Positions 45,389 to 56,909 of a stretch of DNA of 64,000 bases are shown here, one piece after another (positions within the stretch are counted from its first letter, which is position 1; every line of letters starts with the position of its first letter). Source of the stretch: Hysterium pulicare CBS 123377 (lineage: Eukaryota > Ascomycota > Dothideomycetes > Hysteriales > Hysteriaceae); NCBI GenBank assembly GCA_000467715.1, contig AJFK01000462.1, positions 156,790-220,789 on the forward strand. The letters run 5' to 3'. Below the pieces are notes generated by a model. The model saw only the letters and a list, made by a program, of their open reading frames with translations, was not told the origin of the DNA and did not search any database. Made by a program: the position numbers and the translations under genes.

Positions 45389-47348
45389 TTAGGTCTTGAC
45401 GTCGGGCTCAGTGCGGCCAATGAATTCTTGCAGTTTCAAGAGGTTTGTCGCGAGCTGGACGTTGTCTTTCAGGTATTCTTGCGCATCGAGATCGTATGTT
45501 GACTCGTCGGTTTCATGTTTCTCAATGTAGAGACGGATGGTAGCACCACTGCTACCTGTTCCAGATAGGCGAACCACGATTCGGCTTCCATCATCGAACT
45601 TTACAAAGATTCCCTGGTTCTTGCTAACACTACCATCAAGGTCCGTGTAAGAGAAGTCATCCGCTTCCAGAACTTTACGGCCCGAAACAGTTGAGCCGAC
45701 AAATTCGCTCTTCTTGGTGGTGATGAGCTCTTGCATGTGAGCCGTCATCTTGTTGGCGCCTTCGGTCTCGCAACCTTCGTAGTCATAACGAGTGAAGAAG
45801 GTGCGTCCGTAGGTCTTCCAGAAGTCATGTTGGATGGATTTGATGCTGGGCGTGGAACCTGTCTGCTGCCCAACTCCAGCAAGAATGTTGAGCCAAGCAA
45901 CAATAGCCCATAGACCATCTTTCTCACGGATGTGATTGCTTCCAGTACCGAAACTTTCTTCACCGCAAATGTTCATCTTGTCAGCGTCGAAGAGGCCACA
46001 GAAGAACTTCCATCCAGTAGGCACCTCATAGCACTCTACACCTTTCTTTTTTGCAACAAGATCAACAGCTCCTGAGGTTGGCATACTCCTTGCGAGTCCA
46101 TAAATACCTTGCTTCTTAAACCAAGGAATGAGCTCCGCATGATGAGCAATGATGGCCAAGCTGTCGCCCGGCGAGACGAAGCTGTTGGCGCCGTAGATCA
46201 TATTGCGGTCGCCATCGCCATCACTGGCAGCTCCGAAATGAACACCATTCTTATCCACTGCCTCCACTAGGGAATGGGCGTAGACGAGGTTAGGATCCGG
46301 ATGGTGGCCACCAAAGTCGGGTTTTGGAATGCAATTCTGAGTGCTGCCCTTCATGCCAAGTTCCTTCTCGAAGATGTCGATGCCATACGGACCTGTGACG
46401 CCGCTCAAGCCATCGAACAGCACCTTAAAGTCAGAATGTTGTTTGATGAATGATTTGATCAAGTCAAAATCAAAGATGTTCTTAAGCATTTCCATGTAGT
46501 CCTTTGTCGAATGGATGATCTCCACCTCAAGTGGACCATATGTCTTCGTGCCAATTGTGGAGATGTCAATGTCCGGGATGTCGGCGATCTTGTAGGAAGT
46601 GAGAGATTTCGAGGTCTCGAAGATCTTGTTGGTAACGCTCTCGGGGGCAGGAGCGCCATTTGTTAGGTTGTATTTGATACCAAAGTCTTCCGTAGGGCCT
46701 GTGATGTGGAATGTCAGCAACTGATCCTACGGTATAGACGGTAGCAAAGAAGCTATCTTCCCCTTTATAGAGTGTAATTGAGCACTTACCGCCGGGATTG
46801 TGACTCGCAGTCAAGAGGATACCACCAGTTGCCTTTCGTACCCTGATGACATTACTAGCAGCTGGTGTACTCAAAATGCCGTCTTGGCCAATGACAAGCT
46901 TCTTGACCCCATAGGCAGCACCGATTTTGGCGATCAATTGCAGGACCTCTGGGTTCCAGTATCGTCCATCTCCACCAATGACCAAGAAGCTACCTTCTAC
47001 ACCTTCGGGAATGGAGAGGAGAGTACTGGCAACGAAGGCCTCGCTGTAATTCTCCTGCTGGAAAACCTTGACCTTCTTGCGAAGCCCGGAGCTGGTGCGA
47101 AACCAAGAGTCAGCCATGATCTTCTGCCGCAAGCATTGGGACAAGTAGTGAGAGAGGAAGAGCGATTGAGAAGCATGTGACAAAAAATATGGGTGGGTTG
47201 TTAAACTTCATATGTAAATAAAGCCGTAGCAAGGTAATAAAAGCGTCTGTTAAGCTACAGGTAACTCAAACACAGCCAAATATGTATATACTCACGTTCC
47301 GGGTTTCTGGTCCGTAAAGGGTTTCAATGAAACAGTTTTGACGCTCAT
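45389..47348 (-). CDS. PGM2: Phosphoglucomutase
   Basis: Three exons, 47348-47296, 47091-46790 and 46698-45389, give 554 aa, the family length. The enzyme interconverts glucose-1-P and glucose-6-P in the cytosol, linking glycolysis to glycogen, trehalose and UDP-glucose. The first exon restores the conserved start (VSLKPFTDQKPGTSGLRKK) across a 204-nt intron. A nearer ATG at 47115 would miss it. The phosphoserine loop TASHNPGG has Ser114. The metal loop SDGDGDR has Asp278, 280 and 282. The sugar loop CGEESFGTGSNHIREKDG and the phosphate loop RLSGTGSSGATIRLY are intact. It is divergent from the Asteroid-like gene. Confidence 0.96.
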
Positions 47349-48078
47349 TGTGTGACCGGCACGATTGTTTAGGCAGTAGAGCAAAGAGATTGGGCGGAGT
47401 TGAAGCTGTCAACTGTCTTGGGGCTTTGGAGACTTTGAAGTGCACGAAGTGGGGCGTGACGCAATGTGAGATAAGTAAGTAATCGTTGGATTCGGGCTTC
47501 ACTGATGCTGCCATCCAACAACAGATAGGAAATACTTGTCGCTGAGGCTAGATATTTCCCTACAATCACATCGACAAGGCCAAACGGGAGTGTGCGGACA
47601 GCAAAAAGAGTCAGCACGAGGTTGATGCGCAGGCCAGCGTCCAGCGAATGATGGAGGAGGGGCTAGTCAACACTTCTGCAGCTGAGAGCTTCTTCAGCTC
47701 ACCGCAAGATACACAGTTTTCTTCAACATCCACAACAATCCAGCATCGCTAGTCGCTTCTGGTCAAACAGCTCGGATAGGGCTGCTCGGGGCGTTAGCCA
47801 TCCTCGGCAGGAAGTATTGATTCAATATTGACTTCTCAGCCTCGCAAGGGCACCCTCGCAGCTGGCCAGGCGAGCATGCAAATCATTCATCTCAACAATC
47901 CTACCATCTAAAAAATCTCGCAAGGGTCGAGCCACGCCGTACTATACATACGTGCTCTCGAATGATTGGAATACCTGTTGCCTTCAAGCTGCCTCTTTTT
48001 CGTACCGTCGAATCAGCCTTATTCACTCACGCAATTCTCCCTGAGATGAACACCCCTTCTATTCTTTAACCAGCCAAT
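47349..48078. promoter_or_regulatory. Divergent promoter region, PGM2 / Asteroid-like gene
   Basis: This 730-bp gap separates two divergent start codons. I see no gene and no clear regulatory motif. Confidence 0.4.
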
Positions 48079-50132
48079 ATGGGTATTCGGGGGCTTACCG
48101 CCAATCTTGAGCCTTTCACCTCGACGGTTGAATTTGGCGTTGATGGCTCGTCTGGCAAGCGGTCGGCTGTCATCGATGGCCCAGGTCTTGCCTATCACGC
48201 CTTCTCCTTAGCCGTTGACGGAGGCTCTCGGCTTCATATACCTCCTTATCACCTGATCAGAACATCTGCTTTACAGTGGTTATCTCAGCTGGAATCCCAT
48301 GGTGTTCGAATGTAAGTATACCATACATGCCCTCTCTCTCTACAGAACTTCTCTGTAAGCATCGCCCTTCTAGGCTTGGGCTTGCGCAATGAGATGCAAG
48401 CATTCCACGGGTTTCTGCATGTCAAACGAATCTTTAATCAATTAAGCTTCATGTTACTCCAGGGTATTGCGAGCAACTCGGCAACTTTTGTCGCTACTAA
48501 GCCTGGACAACAAGGGCCATCCATATTAAGCCGATCATAAGAGGCTGACCAAACGATAGTGCCAAGATATTCTTCGATGGTTTTCTTCCAGCCTCGAAGA
48601 AAGTCGAAAGATTGTCTAGACTGCAAGGTTCTCTCAAGTCTGTGATCAATTTTAAAGCCAAGTACGACGGAGTTAACTCCAGATATACTGCCTCCAGATA
48701 TACCGGTACCCCCTATTCATCTTCGGAGCTACTCGTTCCCACACCCGCTCGTCTTGGACCTCTTTGCAGTCCATTTCTTGTACCTGCCGTTTTAGAAGCA
48801 CTCCTCACCAGCGATTTTTCAGATACAGTAAGAGTTGTACCTGGTGAAGCTGATGGCTGGTGTGCAGAGTATGCGCGGATCTTCGAAAGTATTGTCTTTA
48901 CTAGCGATTCCGACCTTCTTGTTCATGATCTTGGGCCTCAAGGCATGGCAATTCTTTTCAAAGACCTCCAGCTTTCTACTTCTAGCAGCTCCTTGCCGCC
49001 TCCACTTAGCGCAAAGGTTTACCAACCAGCAGACATCGCTCACCGATTGAAGCTCAATAGCCTTCTCCCATTGGCGCACGCGATTGTGCAGGACCCCTCA
49101 AGGAGCTTTAATGAGAGTCTTCACGCGGCTCGGGCATGCGACATTAAGTCTGGAGAGTATGTCGCATTCATCACCAACTATCGATGCACGTCGAGTGCGC
49201 CTACCTTTGCAACTATTTTTAATCAAAATATTCAACATATCTTGGAGCGTGGCCTTGACCCAAGAGTCTCAGAGCTCGTTCTCCAAGTCTTACCATCTTT
49301 CTTTTCAATATCAAATAGTACCGATACCTTGAACTTTGACATGTATCTTCCTTTTCTCATCGACGACCCCGATCGGTCATCAGCTTGGAATCAGGGTGAC
49401 TACATACGCTTGCTTGGGTACTCAGTCATCACGTCCAGTAAGACTGCGACATACACAGTCACTGAGTTTTTCCGGCGGGGACAAGCAATAACGGGAAAGG
49501 AACGTGAGCTGTACTCTACCCAGGATACTATTGCGGAACTCACTAATCTTACATCCTCACTCCAAGAATGGATGAGCGCTTACGAACATCTTCCAAGCGC
49601 ACAAGCGTGGAGACTGTTTGCAATGCAATCTATTCTTAGTGGGCTTTCTCATAAGCAGATCTCATCCTGCGCGGCGCACACTGGGATACAAAACCTGATA
49701 AACGGTGACGCCGATGGAAAGGGCTGGGACTTTCTCCACTTCTATGCTCAGTTTCAGGCATTTCTTTACTCAATTCGGATTCTCTTCCAAATCACTACTG
49801 TTTTCCTCGTCATTGCAAAATCAAATATTAAGGATGGAGATATCATTGGGGTTGTCTTAGAGCTGCATCGGGCTCTAAGCAGCCTTCCACCAGTTCATGA
49901 ACTTTTCCCACCAGTGCAGCATGAACAGCTCGCTAATAAGGACGACATGCTGCAAGCCACTACAAGGATGTACGCATCGCTTGGTATCGAGGATACAACC
50001 TCCTCCCCGTCAGACACCAAAACGAAGAAGGAGAGAAAGAGAAAGGGGAAAGGGCAGAAGGATGATCAGAAAGAGCAGAGATCTCAGCCCAAGAAGACGT
50101 TAAACATATACAGCATACTCAGCGAAAGCTGA
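48079..50132 (+). CDS. Asteroid/XPG-domain protein (putative flap-type nuclease)
   Basis: Two exons, 48079-48311 and 48560-50132, with a 248-nt intron, give 601 aa. The protein starts MGIRGLTANLEPF like FEN1/XPG nucleases, and belongs by layout to the Asteroid group. Candidate metal-binding acids are in AVIDGPGLAYHAF, KIFFDGFLPASKK, VRVVPGEADGWCAEYA and VFTSDSDLLVHDLG. These match the XPG-N and XPG-I acidic positions, so catalytic activity is plausible. The rest is helical without the usual helix-hairpin-helix signature. The tail is very basic (KKERKRKGKGQKDD), perhaps for nuclear entry or nucleic-acid contact. The function of Asteroid proteins is little known. The splice acceptor at 48559 is the one that keeps frame. 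Confidence 0.75.
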
Positions 50133-50267
50133 GTTGTCTCAGTCGGCCAAGAAGATAGCATAGACAATCGAAATATAGCAAAGCCTTATCCATTCCCCAT
50201 GTTTTGTGATGTGTCACGTCGGACACTCATTCTAATCATCATTAGACTCTTCGAAGCATGTCCCGCT

Positions 50268-50969
50268 TCACATGTTTTCCCTAAACATACTCCTTCGCTC
50301 TGTGGGGCTATTATCTGTGCTGCCCGCGCCCTTGTGTCCTCGTTGCGCTCCATAAGCCTCACCGCTCCGCTCATTACCCATCGGCCTCGGACTCACTCCC
50401 CTCAAACTGGCTGCCTGATCATCTCCAAAGGGATTCGATGCGGCTACCTCATTTGGCCTAGGTCTAGGTCCAGAGCCATGCATCTCCTCATCGTACCTCT
50501 CATCCAACTCTCGTGTCCGACTCCTGCCTCTCTCTTGTTGAGGCGCAATGCCAGGGCTAGGAGCTCCGTACTCGCCGCCTCCATACGCCGTACTTGGCGC
50601 ATGAAGTCCCAATTCCTGCTCCTCGTAATACGCCTCATTCCCCACTCTAGCATCCCACGCCTCATCAGGATCTAGTCGATGTCCGGCGCCGCGTCCTCTC
50701 GCCGCTCCATTGTATCCGGTTGCGTCTTCATAATTGCCCGAGGCATATCTCCTGTTCTTGAACCTGCGGACTTGCGTATCGATCCAGCCACGGATGCCGC
50801 CGGGTGCGGGAGCCGGATAGTTGGGTGCGGATCTCGAGGCGAAAGGGTTCAATGATGGTGGTGGAAGGCCCAGGCGTTTGGCGCGGAGACGTGTCCATAC
50901 AACCCAGCCGCCGACGCCGAGTATGATGGCGAGAATGAGGACGATTACGAAAACGCCCCAGCCGTTCAT
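50268..50969 (-). CDS. Small single-pass membrane protein, unknown
   Basis: One exon encodes 233 aa. A short N-terminus (MNGWG) is followed at once by one hydrophobic segment (about 6-25: VFVIVLILAIILGVGGWVVW) and a positive stop-transfer patch (TRLRAKRLG). The rest, about 200 residues, is hydrophilic, rich in Gly, Pro, Arg, Glu and Ser, and probably cytosolic and disordered. A short tract PSLNPFASRSAPNYPAP is typical of a conserved but unnamed Pezizomycotina family. I see no catalytic motif. Its start codon is convergent to nothing and lies 626 bp from the DAG-kinase-like start, with which it is divergent. Confidence 0.65.
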   Translation of the reverse strand: MNGWGVFVIVLILAIILGVGGWVVWTRLRAKRLGLPPPSLNPFASRSAPNYPAPAPGGIRGWIDTQVRRFKNRRYASGNYEDATGYNGAARGRGAGHRLDPDEAWDARVGNEAYYEEQELGLHAPSTAYGGGEYGAPSPGIAPQQERGRSRTRELDERYDEEMHGSGPRPRPNEVAASNPFGDDQAASLRGVSPRPMGNERSGEAYGAQRGHKGAGSTDNSPTERRSMFRENM

Positions 50970-51594
50970 TGTGGGTGGTTACGATGGTGAGGGTTTGGGC
51001 ATGGGGTACGGCGAAGTGTGGCCGGGGTGAGAGGACTTAATGGACCGTGCCTCAATGAGGATGGAGGCAGTAGTCAGTGAACAGGTGGTGATATTGACGG
51101 TCGCAAAGGCGGGTGTCAGCGATGAGGCTGTGAGAAGTTTGTGGTAGAGTTAGTGTCGTACCGGATGAGCTGGGGAGCTTGGGCTTGCTTAGGGAAAGAT
51201 CCGTTGATGACGGCAGGTGGCAGGGCTGACGGTGCTAAGCTTCTAACCTGGAATGGCCTGGGCGCAGAAGGTAATGCTGGAGAATTACGGAATCATTCGC
51301 CGCAAAAGCCAAGCGGGAAGTGAGAAGGCTTCTTCAGCTCGTATCCTCTGTTCATTGGAGATTCCAAAATAACGGGGTCTATTCACTGACACACAAAGCG
51401 AACGATGTCAGGTGTATTGCCCACAAACCGCTTAGTGCAGGTGGCCTTTTAGTCGACCCCAAGCGAGACCCTGCAACCTAATCGTGAGCGGAAAAGAAAT
51501 CCTGCTGACTACGTACCAAGGCTGGTATCCCAGCAGTCGTTGACGAGCTGCAGAGCCTCCAACATGCTTCAATCCAACTTCGTTGCCCAGCACC

Positions 51595-52992
51595 ATGGCT
51601 ACCGGGCCGTCCAAAGACCCTTTGACACGCCATGTCCGGGAAAACGAATCTTTGTCCTACGTAAGTATTGGCTCCGACTCAACGCTCACACACCGCGATA
51701 GCGAGGGCAATGAGGAAGTGATACATGGAGACAATATCATTGCCGTGGTGCCTGAACCTGATGACGAACTACCACGCAAAATCATATATGCAGTGGATGA
51801 TAAGGAATCCGGAATTCCAGGGGCGCCCCCACAAATCAAATCGTTGATCGCCTCTACTGGCCTTCCGCAAGAGCTTGTGAACCATTACGGACAGGCGTCA
51901 AGCCAGGGCACAAAGCTAGAGACTCATGTCATCGTTTCCACTCTTTCAGGGACTCAGCTCGCCGAAAGGTTCTTCTCTGAGACAGCGAAGGCAGTGTTGG
52001 ATAGTCTCCCGCAATACGAGAAGTATGAAGTACACTACACCAAATCAGCGAGGACTATAACCGATTTGGCAACCTCGCTCTTCTTTCCACGTGCGAATGA
52101 GGGACACAGCCTTCGCATCATTCTGCTGTCCGGAGACGGGGGCCTCATTGACCTCGTAAATGTTTTCTTATCTAATCCTTCATCCGCGAATTTTAAAGCA
52201 CCAGAGGTCGTCATCCTTCCGCTTGGCACAGGCAACGCGCTCGCCCATTCCATTGGTGTGACCAAGGACAACACGTATGGCCTAAGCACGCTCGCACGTG
52301 GCCATCCTCGTCCACTTCCAAGCTTTCAGGTCAAGTTTTCCTCGGGAGCGCGTCTACTTGTCGACGAAGCCAGAGCTGAGGAAGAGATTCCAAAGGATCC
52401 TGAATCCGGAACTCCTATCTTGTATGGGGCAGTTGTCTGTAGCTGGGGTATGCATGCCAGTCTCGTCGGGGACAGCGATACCGCAGAGTACCGCAAACAC
52501 GGCGTGGAAAGGTTTAAAATGGCCGCGACAGAGGCTTTGTTTCCAGCTGACGGATCTCCACCCCATGCTTACAAGGCCAAAGTGTCAACCTTAGACGCTG
52601 AGGGGAGATGGGAAAGCATGCCAAGAGATGAACATATGTATGTCTTAGCCACGCTCGTATCGAACTTGGAAAAGACCTTCACCATTTCACCAGCCTCAAA
52701 GCCTTTGGATGGGCACCTGCGCCTCGTTCATTTCGGTCCTATGCCTTCCGGAAATGAAGTAATGGGAGTCATGGGCCAAGCATACCAAGGCGGAAAGCAT
52801 GTTGATGATCCAGCTGTTGGTTATGTGGACATCGAGGGTATGCGAATTGATTTTGAAGGTAAAGAGAACGATGGCCGTTGGCGACGGATCTGTGTAGATG
52901 GTAAGATTGTGAGAGTCGAAAAGCAGGGTTGGATAGAGTTAAGGAAGGAATCGAGACATGTCTTAGATGTGGTTTGTGATGCTCCAGAATAA
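51595..52992 (+). CDS. Diacylglycerol/sphingosine kinase-like protein
   Basis: One exon encodes 465 aa from an ATG at 51595. The DAGK-catalytic region begins near residue 108 (KLETHVIVSTLSGTQLAERF). It carries the nucleotide-binding loop LLSGDGGLIDLVN (178-189), where most relatives have GGDGT. A second motif PLGTGNALAHS (209-219) is the family glycine-rich loop. The C-terminal part reads GMHASLVGDSD, then LRLVHFGPM and a sphingosine-kinase-like beta sandwich. It should phosphorylate a lipid alcohol (DAG, sphingoid base or ceramide), but the substrate cannot be read from sequence. The N-terminal 100 residues have no recognised domain. The Gly in place of Thr at 183 may change activity. Confidence 0.8.
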   Translation: MATGPSKDPLTRHVRENESLSYVSIGSDSTLTHRDSEGNEEVIHGDNIIAVVPEPDDELPRKIIYAVDDKESGIPGAPPQIKSLIASTGLPQELVNHYGQASSQGTKLETHVIVSTLSGTQLAERFFSETAKAVLDSLPQYEKYEVHYTKSARTITDLATSLFFPRANEGHSLRIILLSGDGGLIDLVNVFLSNPSSANFKAPEVVILPLGTGNALAHSIGVTKDNTYGLSTLARGHPRPLPSFQVKFSSGARLLVDEARAEEEIPKDPESGTPILYGAVVCSWGMHASLVGDSDTAEYRKHGVERFKMAATEALFPADGSPPHAYKAKVSTLDAEGRWESMPRDEHMYVLATLVSNLEKTFTISPASKPLDGHLRLVHFGPMPSGNEVMGVMGQAYQGGKHVDDPAVGYVDIEGMRIDFEGKENDGRWRRICVDGKIVRVEKQGWIELRKESRHVLDVVCDAPE

Positions 52993-53655
52993 GCTGCATC
53001 GCATCTCACTAAACCACTACTCTTTTCGGTAATCGCATTGACTTCAATATATGTACGTTACAGACTGACCTCATGCTCACTTCATCATCAAATCAATAGG
53101 CAAGTCAATCAAAATTATTCCTTCATTTCTCAATTTCTACATATCCGCGCACAGACTTCTCATCTAATCTGCCATTATACCCCGAACACACGTCCTCTCT
53201 CTTTCCATCATCTTCCCCGAACACCCAACACTGATGCCTGGATTACCAGCTACATTTAGTTGATATTCATCAAGCCGCAACCGGAAATCCATTAGACTCT
53301 TAAGGAAAAGTTCGGATCTGCTAAGTTTGAGCTCTGAACTTGGAAGTGCACTGGCTTCGACCGCTTTGCCAATTCCGGTTTAGTGCATGATGTATGGCAT
53401 GTTGGTGTGATGGCCCTGGCGAATCCTCGCCGTTGGTGGGGTGTTTCGGCCTCCCACACAAATACGGAGAGTACTTAAATCCATAGGATTCCCCTAGACT
53501 GTGACTCTCTTTCCCTCTTTCTTTCGCTCCTGTCTGCATTCCGCTGTCGCCTTTTCATTATCGCATTTCGCCCAATTTTCCCAATCCAGATCGTCTCCCA
53601 ATTACCCCTTTTGACCCGGTCCTGATCGTGTCCGTTCCCCCTGAGTTGATTTGTA

Positions 53656-54936
53656 ATGGCCTCCCTTGTCCTCGAGCCCGGTTCCCTCATCCTCGTTACT
53701 GGTGTCAATGGACTCATTGGTAGCCATGTTGCGGATCAACTCCTCGAGCGCCGGTACCGGGTGCGAGGAGTAGTACGCGAGGTAGCAAAGGTGGACTGGC
53801 TCAGCGAAACCTTCTCCGAAAGGCATAAGGATGGGAGCTTTGAGCTTGTTAGCGTTCCGGATATGACTGCGGAAGGGTGCTACGATGAGGCTGTTAGAGG
53901 TAATTCATGTTCTCCCCTCACGAAGACAATCGAAAGACTGGCCGCTGATTGAAAGTTGCACTATTGGAATTCAGGCACAGACGGAGTTATCCACGTTGCA
54001 TCTCCGCTCTCTGGAAAGACACCCGAAGAAATCATCCCAATTGCCATCGCAGGCGCACTCAATGCTCTCAAAGCCGCTGCAAAAGAACCAAGCGTAAAGC
54101 GCGTCGTGATAACGTCTTCTTCCATTGCGGCGACAATGCCGAGAGCAAACGTTGAGTCCTCTATCAACGAGGAGTCTTTCAATGACGAGGCGGTCCAAAA
54201 GGCATGGAAGTTCCCCGAAGGAGAAGACCCAAGCCTTAGAGGTGTATATCTGTATGGCGCCAGTAAGACGCAAGCCGAGAAAGAGTCATGGAGATGGGTC
54301 AGAGAGAACAAACCCAAGTTTGTCTTCAACACCGTGGTGCGTATCAATTCCGACACTTCCCGCAGATAACGCTGGCATAGTGCATCAGGCTCTTTCCAAA
54401 GCTAATGACTTGGCTATGGACGCAGCTACCAAACACAAATCTCGGCCAAGTTCTAAGACCCGACAAGCAAGGTTATCCTTCAACAATTGAATGGGCGAAG
54501 ATGGCGTTCGATGGCGACCATATCAAAGCTCTCGCCGAGAGGATCGCGCCTCGTACGTCTTACTCCTCTCTTTCACTACCTTGTCCCATACAAGCTTCCT
54601 CGCCTTCGCGTTCTCACTAATCACCCATGTTTAGAATGGTACATCGACACAATCGACGACGCCCTTCTCCACGTCGCCGCTCTCATCTACTCCGATGTCG
54701 TCAACGAACGCATCTTCGCCTTCGCAGAGCGCTTCAATTGGAACCAAATAGTGTCTATCTACAAGAAGCTTTACCCGGATAGGAAGTTTGTGGACGATTT
54801 ACCAGATTATGGGAGGGATTTGTGTACGGTGCCGAATGAGCGTGCGCTGGAATTGCTGAAGAGGTGTGGGAGGGAGGGGTGGACGGGGTTGGAGGAGAGC
54901 TTGAGGGTTATGACGAGGCAGTTTATTGAACAGTAG
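53656..54936 (+). CDS. NAD(P)-dependent aldehyde/ketone reductase (DFR-like extended SDR)
   Basis: Four exons, 53656-53899, 53975-54336, 54426-54552 and 54635-54936, give 344 aa. The cofactor motif GVNGLIGSH (16-24) fits GxxGxxG. The active-site set is VITSSS (Ser129-131 region), Tyr175 and Lys179 in YLYGASKTQAEK. This is the dihydroflavonol-4-reductase/Gre2-like group of extended SDRs, which reduce aldehydes and ketones in the cytosol. The conserved VLPNTNLGQVLRP and WYIDTIDDALLHVAALI segments are restored only by the chosen splice sites. The physiological substrate is unknown. A CT-rich leader (about 53510-53640) precedes the start. Confidence 0.88.
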
Positions 54937-55394
54937 GGGAGACGGATGATTGAAAGCAAGATGAGTGGATGATAGATTATCAGTGGGTCCAATCATTATG
55001 CACTACTAGCTTTCCACCCATCATGAATTGTCACTTTTCTACTCTCTTGCTAATGGCTAGGTTAAGCTTGTGGCATAAGACTAAGTGAAGTGCAGGACGG
55101 TTGTGCGCGGTTCGCACGTGAGAGCAAAGTGACGCCGGAGCTTTATTGTTCCTTGGCCTCGAGCCACTTCACCTTGCCGCACATATACAACTCCTTATCA
55201 GAACTCTGCTCAATTTTACCGATCCCCAAAATGGTCAAAGTGGGACAGTCGAAGTTCCGTGGCCCTCTACGCCTCCACCCTCCCTCTCTACCAATCCTCA
55301 TCGCGCCCTCGGAAATGAGAGACAATCTAAAACTGTACGCAAAAATAAAACGAATTATCTATGTATAGAGCGTTGACTAACTCCTCCCTCAAGT

Positions 55395-56087
55395 ATGGAA
55401 GGTCCCGCAATTGAGGTCGTCGTTGGGCCGGACGAACTAAGTTCCTCAACGGCTGGAATGTGGCTGGCGTGGCACCTTCCTAGAGCCATGCTCAGTAAAC
55501 ATTCTGAGTTTTTCCGAGCTGCTTGCGAGCATGGGTTCAAAGAGAGCTGGGATAACTGCGTTTCTCTGCCTGACGATAGGCCCCGAGTCTTCGCGCTTTT
55601 CGTCCAATGGATGTACTACAAGAAATTTATCATCGACGAGCACGGCACGAATGATGAGATACTGGTCGACAGTCTTCTCTTGGAAGCTTGGGTTCTCGGA
55701 GACAAGCTAAGGGCACCAGGGTTCAGAGATTATGCTATGTGCCAACTCTACAACTTGTTCGATCCCACTGAGCTGGAGTCAGTCACAAATTATCAAATTA
55801 CAGCATGGCATATCAAATACTGTTGCGAAAACAGTCAGCCCGGGTCGCACCTTTGGCGGTTTTTCCTCGCTCTACTTGTGGCTTACTGGGATGAAGAGGA
55901 AGAAGTTATCTACATGCCTAAAAGCCAGACGGAAGAGTGGAACCACGTTTGGGACGAGCATCCTGCGATTCGAAACAAGCTTCTGCAATTCCTAGCCAAG
56001 GATAAGGCGACCAGACTAAATTTTCTCAAGCCCGTGGACTACTATATTGGCTCTTGTGCTCTGGATGAGGAAGATTCTGAGGAATAG
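55395..56087 (+). CDS. BTB/POZ-domain protein
   Basis: One exon encodes 230 aa. The N-terminal half is a fungal-type BTB domain: IEVVVGPDE, LPRAMLSKHSEFFRAACEHG, then VSLPDDRPRVFALFVQWMYY and LLLEAWVLGDKL. The C-terminal half is helical with EEWNHVWDEHPAIRNKLLQF and an acidic end. These short BTB proteins are numerous in Leotiomycetes. They are presumed adaptors for protein binding or Cullin-3 ubiquitin ligases; no specific partner can be named. A short upstream frame (55231-55368) could be a leader exon joined with an AAG acceptor, but the ATG at 55395 gives a complete domain, so I start there. Confidence 0.75.
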   Translation: MEGPAIEVVVGPDELSSSTAGMWLAWHLPRAMLSKHSEFFRAACEHGFKESWDNCVSLPDDRPRVFALFVQWMYYKKFIIDEHGTNDEILVDSLLLEAWVLGDKLRAPGFRDYAMCQLYNLFDPTELESVTNYQITAWHIKYCCENSQPGSHLWRFFLALLVAYWDEEEEVIYMPKSQTEEWNHVWDEHPAIRNKLLQFLAKDKATRLNFLKPVDYYIGSCALDEEDSEE

Positions 56088-56909
56088 CATCTAGTCGGGA
56101 AAGAGCCACAAAAGCACGAGTTACGGATCGTCAATGCTTCATATTGGGGATGTTTGATGGCTGAGAATGTTGATTAATGTGGAGCTGAATGAGTGCTCTG
56201 GAGAACCATGTAACTGTATGACTCTATTGTGCTCCTCCTTACCAATGTACTGGAGCAAGAATGGACTAGCGCTTGTCTGAAATAGTGGGACAAGCGGGTC
56301 CACAAAAGTCCGCTCGGCGTTTCGCTTCTTTCCATTCACCTCTTTCTTCCTCACCTTCACTACTATCACCGCTAAAACATTTGTAAACGGTTGTTTCGCC
56401 CATGATGCGTATAAAAATGGCTACTGTGCGGTCTCTTAGCAACCCTAGTCGCTACGATCAAACTCAAGATCTCTACAATGGACAGAGCTCGAACGAGGGT
56501 CTCTGAAATTGTAGCGAAATGTAACCATGCGCGAAGCCTGAGGTTTGCATTCTTCACTCATGAGATAGGCCGTGCAAAAATAGGAGCTTGATGTTTGAAA
56601 TCTTCAACTTAGGATTATGGTCTCTGATCACACCCGCCCCTCTTTCAGCATGCCAGTCACCATTCGCCAAGTATCACCTTCACCTTCACTCCCCATCCTC
56701 ACGTGCATATCACGCTACCAGAATCGCGTGCAATGATATCATGTTTTGTGTGGCCTGATCACTGTTTTTCTTTTCTTACTTCCGCTTACCCTCACTACCC
56801 TCACTGCCTTACCTCTCTCTCTTTCTCTCTTTGACGACTTCCACCTCCACTCTTTTCCTGCCGATTTCCATCTCTCTTTCTGTTCACGGCCTGATGATCT
56901 CGTTCCACG
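56088..56909. promoter_or_regulatory. Intergenic with a CT-rich leader
   Basis: There is no supported gene. The last 150 bp (about 56760-56900) is a strong C/T tract with CTCTCTTT runs, typical of a fungal core promoter and leader before the DUF6604 gene. Confidence 0.5.

Noticed and set aside
47115-47115. ATG as start of phosphoglucomutase
   Set aside because: It would replace the conserved N-terminus; an upstream exon at 47348-47296 restores it with good splice sites.
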